DNA of 64,000 bases from Ferroplasma sp. (GTDB lineage: Archaea; Thermoplasmatota; Thermoplasmata; Thermoplasmatales; Thermoplasmataceae): assembly GCF_031200575.1 (NCBI RefSeq), contig NZ_CP133597.1:1426001-1490000 (forward strand), written 5' to 3'. The position numbers were made by a program, and so were the translations under genes. The notes below the pieces were generated by a model. The model was not told the origin of the DNA. It searched no databases and saw only the letters and a list, made by a program, of their open reading frames with translations. Each line of letters begins with the position of its first letter. Position 1 is the stretch's first letter. Of the stretch, positions 1-7,893 are shown one piece after another.

Positions 1-143
1 TCTCTCTAAATGACAGTATTGGGAGTACTTTTCCTTTTAACATTCCATTCCATCCAGGAGAGGGGCCCGAGATTGATTACCCGGATGGACCATATGAACC
101 GGAATACCCAGAAGAAGATCCAGGAGATGATCCGGATGATTAA
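1..143 (+). CDS. C-terminal end of an unidentified protein with an acidic, proline-rich tail
   Basis: An open frame enters from the left edge and stops at TAA 141-143. The visible 46 residues change from a neutral stretch (IGSTFPFNIPFHPGEGPE) to a tail dominated by Asp, Glu, Pro and Tyr, ending in DPGDDPDD. A strong Shine-Dalgarno (aaggagggg) sits immediately after the stop and serves the next gene at 154, which supports this frame as the real one. The longer frame that reads through this region from position 10 is therefore an artefact. It appears to be the upstream member of a three-gene operon. I do not recognise the family; such acidic tails occur on DNA-mimic, viral or plasmid proteins, but that is only a suggestion. 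Confidence 0.5.
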   Translation, partial: SLNDSIGSTFPFNIPFHPGEGPEIDYPDGPYEPEYPEEDPGDDPDD

Positions 144-153
144 GGAGGGGAAA

Positions 154-348
154 ATGTTTTTAGACCTTCCTGAAGACTGGAAGAAAATAATAAGGACCCT
201 TAAAGATGGACCAGCTTCCAGGGAAGAGATAGTTAAGAGATCCGGGGTAGATGAGAAGAAGGCCACTAAAATTATAAAGGCCATGAAAGATCTTGCAATA
301 GTAGATAAGGGCCCGGACTGGATAATAACATTGAGGGATAAGAAATGA
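154..348 (+). CDS. Small winged-helix-like DNA-binding protein, 64 aa
   Basis: The start is set by a near-perfect ribosome binding site (ggagggg at 144-150) four bases before ATG 154. An upstream in-frame extension overlaps the preceding gene and is rejected. Residues about 12-64 read as a compact winged helix: WKKIIRTLKDGPASREEIVK resembles helices 1-2, then a Val-Asp-Glu-Lys-Lys recognition helix and a beta wing ending in WIITLRDKK. It is probably a transcriptional regulator. The following gene overlaps it by four bases (ATGA), so the two are translationally coupled. Family membership beyond a generic winged helix cannot be settled by eye. Confidence 0.6.
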   Translation: MFLDLPEDWKKIIRTLKDGPASREEIVKRSGVDEKKATKIIKAMKDLAIVDKGPDWIITLRDKK

Positions 349-593
349 TGCAGGCCACATTAGAGGAGTTCAGGCCCAGGGGAAAGATCTTCCAGGAATT
401 CGATTACCTTATCCGGGAATACATAAGATCCACTGGAACCGATAACTTTGACAAATACGATTTATATGACTTTACCTGGAAATGCCCGGGAAGAATGAGG
501 ATTAAATCTATGCAGAGAAATGGATTCTTTGCAGTGTATCGACTGTACCTGGTGGATAAGGCCAGGAGACATGAATACAGATCTGAGGAATAA
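345..593 (+). CDS. Hypothetical protein, 82 aa
   Basis: It overlaps the winged-helix gene by four bases and so probably shares its transcript. The protein is basic and soluble, with FQEFDYLIREYIR near residue 16 and a central Lys-Trp-Cys-Pro-Gly segment; there is no signal peptide or membrane helix. I do not recognise it. It is the last gene before an AT-rich gap and the 3' end of tRNA-Asp. That position, together with two companions of unknown family, suggests cargo of an integrated genetic element rather than a housekeeping gene. Confidence 0.5.
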   Translation: MMQATLEEFRPRGKIFQEFDYLIREYIRSTGTDNFDKYDLYDFTWKCPGRMRIKSMQRNGFFAVYRLYLVDKARRHEYRSEE

Positions 594-731
594 TAATATT
601 TATTTTAAGTATAATATAATCCAGTAATTATATAATATTATTTTTATATTACAAAAACAGGATCGGGAGTATATAAATAGGGCTAAGATATTTCTATCAA
701 TGTATTACAGGGAGTTTAATACTTATAAATG

Positions 732-804
732 CGCCCCGAACGGGATTTGAACCCGTGTCACAGGCTCGACAGGCCTGTATGATAGGCCGCTACACTATCG
801 GGGC
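732..804 (-). tRNA. tRNA-Asp (anticodon GTC)
   Basis: Read on the minus strand, GCCCCGA at the 5' end pairs fully with TCGGGGC at the 3' end. The anticodon stem CAGGC/GCCTG encloses loop CTGTCGA with anticodon GTC. The T arm CGGG TTCAAAT CCCG is canonical, the discriminator is G, and CCA is not encoded. There is no intron. A TATA-like box (tttatataaaa on the minus strand) lies about 30 nt upstream near 830-841. The 3' end faces the small unknown genes at 1-593, the usual side for tRNA-targeted integration. Confidence 0.95.
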
Positions 805-847
805 AGCGTTGTATTCCCGTAATTCTATCGTTTTATATAAACATTTT

Positions 848-1075
848 TTATTTTCTGTAGAATCTGAAGAAGAACCATATAAAGAATCCAGTTATCAGTA
901 TCCCTGAGATCGATACAAGAATCATTCTAATATAAATTACTGAGGTAAACATAGAGAGCAGAACAAGGACTGCATTGGTTCCCATAATAGATATGAGAAT
1001 AACAAGGAACTTTCCAGCAGGCATCCTTTTTTTCTCCTCGAACAGTTCCTTAATTTCCATGTCAATTTTATCCAT
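848..1075 (-). CDS. Small membrane protein, 75 aa
   Basis: A charged N-terminus (MDKIDMEIKELFEEKKRM) is followed by two predicted membrane helices (about residues 22-43 and 49-70) and a basic end FRFYRK. It is divergent from hemA and lies behind tRNA-Asp. No family is recognised. The charged head and two-helix hairpin resemble small archaeal membrane proteins of unknown role. The frame is well formed with no competing one, so it is probably real. Confidence 0.5.
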   Translation of the reverse strand: MDKIDMEIKELFEEKKRMPAGKFLVILISIMGTNAVLVLLSMFTSVIYIRMILVSISGILITGFFIWFFFRFYRK

Positions 1076-1172
1076 TTATTAGATATTCCATTCAAGCTAT
1101 TACGCTTTTATTATCAATATATACTGTTTATCACAAAATACTTTATTACTATATAATTTAACTACCAATTGC

Positions 1173-1180
1173 TTTATATA
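1173..1180 (+). promoter_or_regulatory. TATA box for hemA
   Basis: TTTATATA ends 22 nt before ATG 1203 with no Shine-Dalgarno between them, the spacing expected for an archaeal leaderless transcript. Confidence 0.55.
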
Positions 1181-1202
1181 ACAATTTAGTATTCACATTC
1201 AT

Positions 1203-2405
1203 ATGGGTGATATAGAGTTATTATCCTGGAACTATAAAGATACCCCGGAAGCATTCAGTGAAATCATCAAGCATGACCCCTCGTATTTTGAAAATATCAT
1301 GGAGGAGAATGGAATAGGAAAATATGTACTTTTAATTACGTGCAACCGTGTTGAAATTTATTTTTCAGGCAATGGAAAAGTTCCTATTATTTCTAAAAAC
1401 CCCATCTATATTAAATACCCAGAATCTATCAGGCACCTGTTTATGGTCTCATCCGGGCTTGAATCCATGGCCCTGGGGGAAAACGACATTTTACGCCAGA
1501 TCAAGACTGCATACGATCTCTCCAGTAAAAGGAAGCATATGGACAAGTTCCTTTCATATACATTCCAGAAAGCACTTTCTGTGGGGAAGGATGTAAGGAC
1601 CAGGACAGATATATCACATGGTAAAACATCCCTGTCAACAATAAGCCTGGATATAGTGGAAAAGAATTATGGACTTAAAAATAAAAAAATTGCAATCGTG
1701 GGAACAGGCAAGATGGCGGTTTCCCTTCTGAATTACTTATCAGGGTCCGGATCATCAGTCACCGTGGCCGGAAGGTCACCAGAGCATGCAAGAAACCTTG
1801 CAATCCTTTACGGTGCCTCATATACAGACCTTTCAGAAGTGCATGAGCTCATAGAATCAAATGACATAATAATTACAGCCACCTCCTCTAAAAATTATAT
1901 AATCAGAAAATCACATGTAGAAAATATAGAAAAACCCAAAATAATGGTGGACCTTTCAAATCCTCCCAACATTGAAAAAAACCTTCCTGATAACATATCA
2001 TTATATGACCTGGATATGATATACAGAATCTCATCGGAGACAAAGGGCCAGAGAAGGATGGAGATACAGAGAAGCAGGGAGATCATTGATGGGGAGCTCG
2101 AAATCTATAAGGACAGGATAAATCAGATGAAATCTGATGATATCATATCACTGTTCTACCGCTATTCAGGAGAAATCATGAATGAGGAAATAGATGAGTT
2201 AAAGAGGAAAATAAATATTACAGATGACCAGGAAAAGGTAATAAAAATAATGATGAATTCATTTACGAATAAGCTTCTGGCCCCCTATACCAGTTCCATG
2301 AAAAACTTCATCAAAAACAATGAAAATTACTCCTATATTTTAAGAGAATATGATACAATGCTGGATAGAATATTAACAAAGAAGGATAAAAAAATTATAA
2401 AATAA
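1203..2405 (+). CDS. hemA: Glutamyl-tRNA reductase
   Basis: It catalyses NADPH-dependent reduction of glutamyl-tRNA to glutamate-1-semialdehyde, the first step of C5 tetrapyrrole synthesis. The N-terminal catalytic domain carries the family signature TCNRVEIY with the nucleophilic Cys at residue 47. GLESMALGENDILRQIK is the conserved active-site segment near residue 85. A Rossmann NADPH domain begins at IAIVGTGKMA (about 162-171), followed by the long helical dimerisation tail. Length 400 aa is normal for the family. The gene stands alone; hemL and hemB are not in the window. The start is fixed by the TATA box 22 nt upstream. Confidence 0.93.
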   Translation: MGDIELLSWNYKDTPEAFSEIIKHDPSYFENIMEENGIGKYVLLITCNRVEIYFSGNGKVPIISKNPIYIKYPESIRHLFMVSSGLESMALGENDILRQIKTAYDLSSKRKHMDKFLSYTFQKALSVGKDVRTRTDISHGKTSLSTISLDIVEKNYGLKNKKIAIVGTGKMAVSLLNYLSGSGSSVTVAGRSPEHARNLAILYGASYTDLSEVHELIESNDIIITATSSKNYIIRKSHVENIEKPKIMVDLSNPPNIEKNLPDNISLYDLDMIYRISSETKGQRRMEIQRSREIIDGELEIYKDRINQMKSDDIISLFYRYSGEIMNEEIDELKRKINITDDQEKVIKIMMNSFTNKLLAPYTSSMKNFIKNNENYSYILREYDTMLDRILTKKDKKIIK

Positions 2406-2413
2406 ATTTTATT

Positions 2414-4669
2414 TTACCACCAGAAAAACAGGAAGAAGGGCTGCAGGGGGACATAATCCCCGCCATATGCTATGAGCCCGTCATTGTTGTAGGGTATTGC
2501 CCCGTTGAAGTTGTACCAGTAATTCCCTCCCTGGTAGAAGGTAAATGCTATGCTTCCCCGGAGTGCAAATCCATTTACGTAATGGGCGATGAATGCAGGC
2601 TGCTTTGTTATATTCCAGTGGTTTATGTACATTGCAGTGTTGTCAGAGTATATGGAATAGTCCGGGCTGTATGCTGTTATGGTTACCGTGAAGTAGTTAT
2701 TGTATATTGTATCTCCGGAGGAGAATTCTGCAACTCCCAGTGGTGCGCCCCATATATTTGAAATTGCCTGGAAGGTTGAGTTGTCTGTCATTGTTGAGTT
2801 TACAAAGTAGTTTCCCCATATGGTCACATCCGGGCTCTTGTATGCAAGCAGGCCACTGTCCATTACATTGAAGTAATTTCCACCTATTAGATCATTGGTG
2901 GAATTCCAGATAAGCACATTCGCCACCGGGAATCCAGTCAGCGATGCTGAGAAGTACCCTGTAACGTCATTTGACTTCCATAGTGTTGCATTCGAGGCAT
3001 TGTACATTTCATAGTTAAGGAAATTGTAGTTAGGGAAGCCATAGAATGAAACATATAATTCATATGTGGGGTTCGTGCTGGTATAGCCTATGTACATCGA
3101 AGGCATATTTGCCATCACAACACTTGCATTGGTATTCTTCAGCAGGACACCTGCAAATACAGGGAATGCATAGTCGTTGAATTCCTCGAACAGCGGGCTT
3201 ATGGGCATGACCTGGCGGTTATCCATGATATAGGGATTTCCAGGTGTTCCATTTCCATGCATGGATATATTTGCAATCTGTGCATTGTCAAAGGCGTATA
3301 ATGGCGTGTATATTCCCATTCTGTAATCATGCTGAAGCATTACATTGCTTCCCGGTGCAAAGTAAGCCTCCCTGTAGTCACTCAGTAGGGCTGTGGCAGA
3401 ATAGCTTCCGGCTGGAAGTGTAAAGCTGTAATGCCCTGATAATGATAGGGGTGCCCATGCAGCAGTTGCAATGTTGAATGTGCTTCCCTGTGATACAAAC
3501 ATGAATGCATTGGATGGACCTACCGTCCCGGAGTAATGTGCCATGGCATTGCTGGATGATATGTTCCACATTCCATAGACCATGGATGGCCCCGGAGTAA
3601 GGTATGCTGTATCATTGTCCCATGAAACTGCAACTCCCTCAGATGTCTCTCCAGTTTCAGATCCAACATCGTATGCAGATGGCACATTCACATACCTGTT
3701 GCCATCCTGGTATTTCAGGTTCATTGTTGCATTTACATCATATATGGATGTCGTGCTTCCTCCTCCCGGACCGCCGACCATTATTTCGAAATCAAATGGT
3801 ATGAATCCTGTTGGTGTTACATGTGTACCGCTGGCAAGGTATGTTGGTGCCGGTGCAGTGTAATTAGCAGGCTGGCCGTATGTCGAGTTAAATATTGCAT
3901 AGTCATAGCTTCCTGACTGTATATGGTTATCGCTTGCTATGGAATAATTGAAGAACACGGCGCTGTCCCTGTCCACAACAGTGGAGTTCAGGTACAGGTT
4001 GAGTGTAAATGGGGTTGTCACGTGTATTGTTGGGCCTATGGCATAGTAGAATGTGGGTGCGTCAAGTATTCCACCATATGAATGGAAAACATTGCTGCTG
4101 ATTTCCACTGCCGGTGATGAAAAGTTCCATATGTTTGTCAGGAATTCAATTGTCTGCGTCCTCTCAGAGTAGAATGCAACGTTCTGCGTCCAGAATGTGT
4201 ATGTTGAGTTCCCGAATAATGTAACGTTTGTCAGGACAGAGTTCAGCTGGAATGTTTCACTGGTAGGGCCATCATTCAGCAGGTAGAAATCACTCATGTT
4301 GTTTATGTTTATGCTGGCCATGACACTGGGCGTTGTCAGGTTGTATCCAACCAGATGACCTGATACGTTCTGTGTCCCGTAGAAACCAATTCCCATCGGA
4401 GCTGGTGCACTTAAATATGAAGGCTCCACAACACCGTTTTCCATGGTGACATGGTTTACCATAGCAGGAAAACTGGCATCCTTCATGGGTATCCCCTTTG
4501 CCTCGAGGCTCTTCTCAATAGCAAGCAATCTTGCATTGCTCCCCTGTGCAGAAGCTGTCTGTGCTGCAGCGGGAGACGCTGCCGTGGATGTGGTTCCCTG
4601 TGACGTCACCACAGCCATTGCAAGTGCCACAAATATTATGGCTACTATAACTGCTAATATCTTTTTCAT
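2414..4669 (-). CDS. Thermopsin-family secreted acid protease
   Basis: A signal segment (MKKILAVIVAIIFVALAMAV) is followed by a Ser/Thr/Ala-rich linker and a long Asn/Tyr/Ser-rich extracellular chain. MGIGFYGTQN, the TPSVMASININN region and GGPGGGSTTSIYDVNATMNL are characteristic of thermopsin (peptidase family A5), pepstatin-insensitive acid proteases of acidophilic archaea. At 751 aa it is about twice the size of Sulfolobus thermopsin. The second half (from about residue 430) has repeated short beta-like segments such as VTIWGNYFVN and IYNNYFTV that resemble a parallel beta-helix. Many NxS/T sequons fit surface glycosylation. It probably digests proteins outside the cell and feeds the peptide transporter at 18.4-30.1 kb. 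The gene converges with hemA, with only 8 nt between the stops. Confidence 0.85.
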   Translation of the reverse strand: MKKILAVIVAIIFVALAMAVVTSQGTTSTAASPAAAQTASAQGSNARLLAIEKSLEAKGIPMKDASFPAMVNHVTMENGVVEPSYLSAPAPMGIGFYGTQNVSGHLVGYNLTTPSVMASININNMSDFYLLNDGPTSETFQLNSVLTNVTLFGNSTYTFWTQNVAFYSERTQTIEFLTNIWNFSSPAVEISSNVFHSYGGILDAPTFYYAIGPTIHVTTPFTLNLYLNSTVVDRDSAVFFNYSIASDNHIQSGSYDYAIFNSTYGQPANYTAPAPTYLASGTHVTPTGFIPFDFEIMVGGPGGGSTTSIYDVNATMNLKYQDGNRYVNVPSAYDVGSETGETSEGVAVSWDNDTAYLTPGPSMVYGMWNISSSNAMAHYSGTVGPSNAFMFVSQGSTFNIATAAWAPLSLSGHYSFTLPAGSYSATALLSDYREAYFAPGSNVMLQHDYRMGIYTPLYAFDNAQIANISMHGNGTPGNPYIMDNRQVMPISPLFEEFNDYAFPVFAGVLLKNTNASVVMANMPSMYIGYTSTNPTYELYVSFYGFPNYNFLNYEMYNASNATLWKSNDVTGYFSASLTGFPVANVLIWNSTNDLIGGNYFNVMDSGLLAYKSPDVTIWGNYFVNSTMTDNSTFQAISNIWGAPLGVAEFSSGDTIYNNYFTVTITAYSPDYSIYSDNTAMYINHWNITKQPAFIAHYVNGFALRGSIAFTFYQGGNYWYNFNGAIPYNNDGLIAYGGDYVPLQPFFLFFWW

Positions 4670-4684
4670 GAAAATATAATAGAT

Positions 4685-4696
4685 ATTTATATAAAA
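4685..4696 (-). promoter_or_regulatory. TATA box for the thermopsin gene
   Basis: On the minus strand TTTTTATATAAA-type sequence lies about 20-25 nt before ATG 4669 with no Shine-Dalgarno, consistent with a leaderless transcript. Confidence 0.5.
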
Positions 4697-4816
4697 ACTT
4701 TTCCAGAGGCTTTAATATTATTATGAATAACGCCTGAAAATCCTTTAATATTAAGGATTTTAGTGCAGGACATGGTAAGACAGTGACATATATGTATTCT
4801 CATGCAATACATTATT

Positions 4817-5164
4817 ATGAACAGAAAACTGGAGGAGGCAGTTGCGGGATTGAGATGCATGAATAAGCCTGTGAAACAGATAGCAAGAACCCTGGCAGTG
4901 AGAAAGGATGACATCGAGAAAATTATCAAGGACTGGATTATAGAAACAGAACCATTCCTGGATAAACTTGTGAGGGAAAGAAAGGTGAAAAGCATCCCGG
5001 ATCCGAAAAAAATGATTTCACTTATGAAGAACGATACGGAGACAATAATAGAAAATCCTGAAATTTTAGATTACATTGCAAAAAAAAGAAATGACCACCA
5101 TGATAGGTTCATGGATTGCATAAGGTACAAAATTAAAATATATTTAGATGAAAAAAAAGATTAA
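4817..5164 (+). CDS. Hypothetical protein with possible helix-turn-helix, 115 aa
   Basis: The start at ATG 4817 is preferred over ATG 4802 because an acatatatg box lies about 25 nt before it. Residues 1-35 (RKLEEAVAGLRCMNKPVKQ followed by IARTLAVRKDDIEKIIKDW) look like a helix-turn-helix of the type used to sense or bind DNA. The rest is charged and helical with no membrane segment. It is divergent from thermopsin and convergent with the symporter gene. I do not recognise the family; a regulator of the neighbouring protease is possible but unsupported. Confidence 0.5.
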   Translation: MNRKLEEAVAGLRCMNKPVKQIARTLAVRKDDIEKIIKDWIIETEPFLDKLVRERKVKSIPDPKKMISLMKNDTETIIENPEILDYIAKKRNDHHDRFMDCIRYKIKIYLDEKKD

Positions 5165-5166
5165 TT

Positions 5167-6666
5167 TTATTCTATGTCCTCGAACTCGGAATTTTCTATG
5201 ATTCCCTCATCCTTAACTTTGTTCATAGCCTTCATCACAGCCATGCCTATTCCAACAACTACCAGGTTAAGGACAAGTGCAAATATTCCTATATAAACGA
5301 AATCCAGGTTCTTATACAGGGAGGATTTGAAGTCCAGTTCTGTAAGCAGCACTATGGTTGTGGTGAGCCCAACTGCCCATCCAGCAGCAACCGGGTATTT
5401 GTTTAATTTCCTTGTGTACAGTGCAAGGTAAACAGCCGGAAGCGTCTGCATTATAAATGCACCGCCGATGGTCTGAAGGTATACAATTTCCCCTGAGGCA
5501 GCCGGTACCAGTGAGAATAGAAGTGCCACTATGATTACAACCATAACAAGTATCCTTGATAGGTTTGTCTGGCTCCTGTCTGAAGCCTTCGGGTTTATGT
5601 ATTCCAGGTAAACATTTCTGGTAAGCAGGTTTGCTGATGCAAGGGCCATGATGGATGCCGGGACTATGCTTCCCACAACCACTGCTGCGAATGCAAAGGC
5701 TGTAAATGATGCAGGGAATATATGAAGCACCAGCAATGGAAGTGCCTCACTGCTGACCTTTGGATATGCATTAAAATACACCACTGCCATTATTCCCACT
5801 ATGGCAACGAACATTAAGAGGACGTTATATAGTGGAAGCAGGGAGGCATTTCTCCTTATGGTCTTTGTGTCCTTCGATCCCAGTGTGCCGGTTATGGCAT
5901 GAGGATACAGAAAGAGTGCCAGTGCTGAACCCAGTGCCAGGGTTGTGTAACCAACATCGATTACAGGATTTATGCTCAGAAGGTTCGGGCTTATTGTCCC
6001 TGCAGTGTGGAATATTGCCCCGAAGCCACCCAGCTTTATGGGTATGTATATAATTATGACTATTACTGCAACCCATATTATGGAATCCTTCAGTATGGAT
6101 GTAAGTGCAGGGCCCCTCATACCACTGACAAATGTAAATCCTGCCACAAGGAGGAAGGCTATTATCAGGCTCACTGTAATTGGCAGTGAAAGTGCTGCAA
6201 GGACGTATTTTATTCCTGTTATCTGCAGTGCTATGTAGGGTAATTCTGCCAGAACACCGGTCAGTGCTATGAGCATTGCCAGTGACCTGGATGAGAACCT
6301 GTCCTTAACGAAGTCCGATGCAGTTATGTATCCCCTTCTCTTGGACACGTTCCAGAGCCTGGGCATGGTTGCGTAAACTATTGGATATATCATTACACCG
6401 TAGGCTATGGCGAACATTGCAAATGCACCGCCACCAACACCTGAAGTGGCTGCTGCACCAGGAACTGCTATAAGCGTATATGCGGTGTACAAATCTCCCC
6501 CAAGCAGGAACCACATGACAACAGTGCCGAATCTTCTTCCTCCAAGGCTCCATTCTCCACTGGCATCCATATCCTTGGGCTTTCTCCAGAAGTACGCCAT
6601 ATACCCTGCAAAGAGGACTATGAAAATTATCACAAAGAACAGGGCTAAATCAAGATCTGTAAACAT
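5167..6666 (-). CDS. Sodium:solute symporter (SSS family)
   Basis: A membrane protein with about 13 predicted helices. The core includes GGRRFGTVVMWFLLGGDLYT and the following Gly/Ala-rich helix with VPGAAATSGVGGGAFAMFA, typical of the sodium:solute symporter superfamily. The length of 499 aa is normal. The nearest functional types by eye are monocarboxylate or organic-acid permeases of the MctP/YhjB kind, but the substrate cannot be read from sequence. Its start codon overlaps by one base the stop of the DUF3311 gene upstream, so the two form a transcriptional and probably physical pair. Confidence 0.85.
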   Translation of the reverse strand: MFTDLDLALFFVIIFIVLFAGYMAYFWRKPKDMDASGEWSLGGRRFGTVVMWFLLGGDLYTAYTLIAVPGAAATSGVGGGAFAMFAIAYGVMIYPIVYATMPRLWNVSKRRGYITASDFVKDRFSSRSLAMLIALTGVLAELPYIALQITGIKYVLAALSLPITVSLIIAFLLVAGFTFVSGMRGPALTSILKDSIIWVAVIVIIIYIPIKLGGFGAIFHTAGTISPNLLSINPVIDVGYTTLALGSALALFLYPHAITGTLGSKDTKTIRRNASLLPLYNVLLMFVAIVGIMAVVYFNAYPKVSSEALPLLVLHIFPASFTAFAFAAVVVGSIVPASIMALASANLLTRNVYLEYINPKASDRSQTNLSRILVMVVIIVALLFSLVPAASGEIVYLQTIGGAFIMQTLPAVYLALYTRKLNKYPVAAGWAVGLTTTIVLLTELDFKSSLYKNLDFVYIGIFALVLNLVVVGIGMAVMKAMNKVKDEGIIENSEFEDIE

Positions 6667-6893
6667 CAGGACGCCACCTTCTTCCTTTTCTTCTCGCTAT
6701 TCTCTATGGAATAGACCGTAAACGTCAGGGCCGCTGCTATGAAAATCCAGACAAGCTGGTACCAGTAAAAGAATGGTATGCCTCCAAGCTCAGGATTTAC
6801 TCTATCGTATATTCCAACTCCAAGCACCATAAAAAAGTATGGAAGTGCTAAAAGTATGAATTTCAATACAGGATTTATTTTATAGCTTAACAA
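6666..6893 (-). CDS. DUF3311-type small membrane partner of the symporter
   Basis: A 75-aa protein with two predicted helices and the conserved pattern LPYFFMVLGVGIYDRVNPEL then PFFYWYQLVWIF, matching the DUF3311 family. Such proteins are usually encoded just before SSS permeases (for example Bacillus yhjC-yhjB) and are thought to be small subunits. Here the stop and the symporter start overlap, which supports coupled translation. The C-terminus is basic (SEKKRKKVAS). Confidence 0.8.
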   Translation of the reverse strand: MLSYKINPVLKFILLALPYFFMVLGVGIYDRVNPELGGIPFFYWYQLVWIFIAAALTFTVYSIENSEKKRKKVAS

Positions 6894-7172
6894 TTACTTA
6901 TATTTTAAGTTTATTATTCTTAGATAAACCAATTTTTTTTCAACTTAATATTATTACATAATATTTATATATTATTATTAGACATATTTTACATACATAT
7001 ACTATTATTTAGATATTATTTAAGAGTGTGAATGATTGACACGAAATTTACATATTTAATAACATTTTTGACAGATAAATAGCAAAAAATTGAATATTTC
7101 TTTATCATGCCCGGTAAGATATGGCAGTAAATTCAGCTAAATATTTATTTAATCCCATTTTATTATCTTAAT
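6894..7172. other. AT-rich divergent intergenic region
   Basis: 279 bases between the divergent DUF3311 and nadE genes. It is very AT-rich with several TATA-like stretches. I see no RNA gene, clear palindrome or short coding frame. It must hold both promoters. Confidence 0.5.
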
Positions 7173-7892
7173 GTGAATGATGAAAACATAAAGAAAATTG
7201 AAGCAATACGGGAGTTTTTGAGGGAGAAAATCGGAAATGCATATGCTGTTGTTGGAATAAGTTCTGGCATTGACAGCTCCCTGGTAATAACACTGCTGGC
7301 CACGTCCATTGACATCGATAAAATCAAGGCAGTATTCATGCCGGATAAATTTACGAAAAAGGAGGATTATGATCATGTCCGCTTACTATCAAAATCCACA
7401 GGAATAGCCATAGATGAAATAAATATTGAGAGTATTGTTGAATCCTACAGGAAATTGCTGGATTCAGATGATAAAAGGATCGAGGGGAACATTAGGTCTA
7501 GGATACGTGCAAATATACTCTATTATTATGCCAATAAGCTGGGGGGCCTGGTAATAGGGACAACAAACCGCACGGAATATTTGCTTGGCTATTACACAAA
7601 ATATGGTGATGGTGCATGCGACATTGAGCCTATTGAAACATTATACAAAACAGATGTAAGGGAGATATCTAAAATCCTTAAGGTGCCTGAACCCATAATC
7701 CACAAAAAACCATCTGCTGGGCTATGGGATAACCAGTACGATGAGGATGAGCTTAACATGACATATGATGAAATCGACAGGGTACTGAAAGACGTATTTG
7801 ATCTGCATATTCTCCGTGGGAATTATGAAAAGCTGGTTGAAATATATTTAAGGTCTATGCATAAAAGGGAAATGCCAAGGTCTATGAGCTGA
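7173..7892 (+). CDS. nadE: NAD+ synthetase, ammonia-dependent
   Basis: It amidates nicotinate adenine dinucleotide to NAD+. VVGISSGIDSSLVITLL near residues 23-39 is the N-type ATP-pyrophosphatase P-loop; the canonical SGGxDS is here SSGIDSS. GTTNRTEYLLGYYTKYGDGA and the KKPSAGLWDNQYDEDELN segment are family hallmarks of the substrate site. At 239 aa there is no glutaminase domain, so free ammonia is the donor. The start is GTG 7173. The antiporter gene begins one base after the stop, suggesting co-transcription. It completes the NAD route together with the salvage pair at 48.4-50.1 kb. Confidence 0.93.
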   Translation: MNDENIKKIEAIREFLREKIGNAYAVVGISSGIDSSLVITLLATSIDIDKIKAVFMPDKFTKKEDYDHVRLLSKSTGIAIDEINIESIVESYRKLLDSDDKRIEGNIRSRIRANILYYYANKLGGLVIGTTNRTEYLLGYYTKYGDGACDIEPIETLYKTDVREISKILKVPEPIIHKKPSAGLWDNQYDEDELNMTYDEIDRVLKDVFDLHILRGNYEKLVEIYLRSMHKREMPRSMS

Positions 7893-7893
7893 A

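Noticed and set aside
10-153. Extended N-terminus of the winged-helix gene
   Set aside because: It overlaps the C-terminal frame of the preceding gene and lies upstream of the strong ribosome site serving ATG 154.
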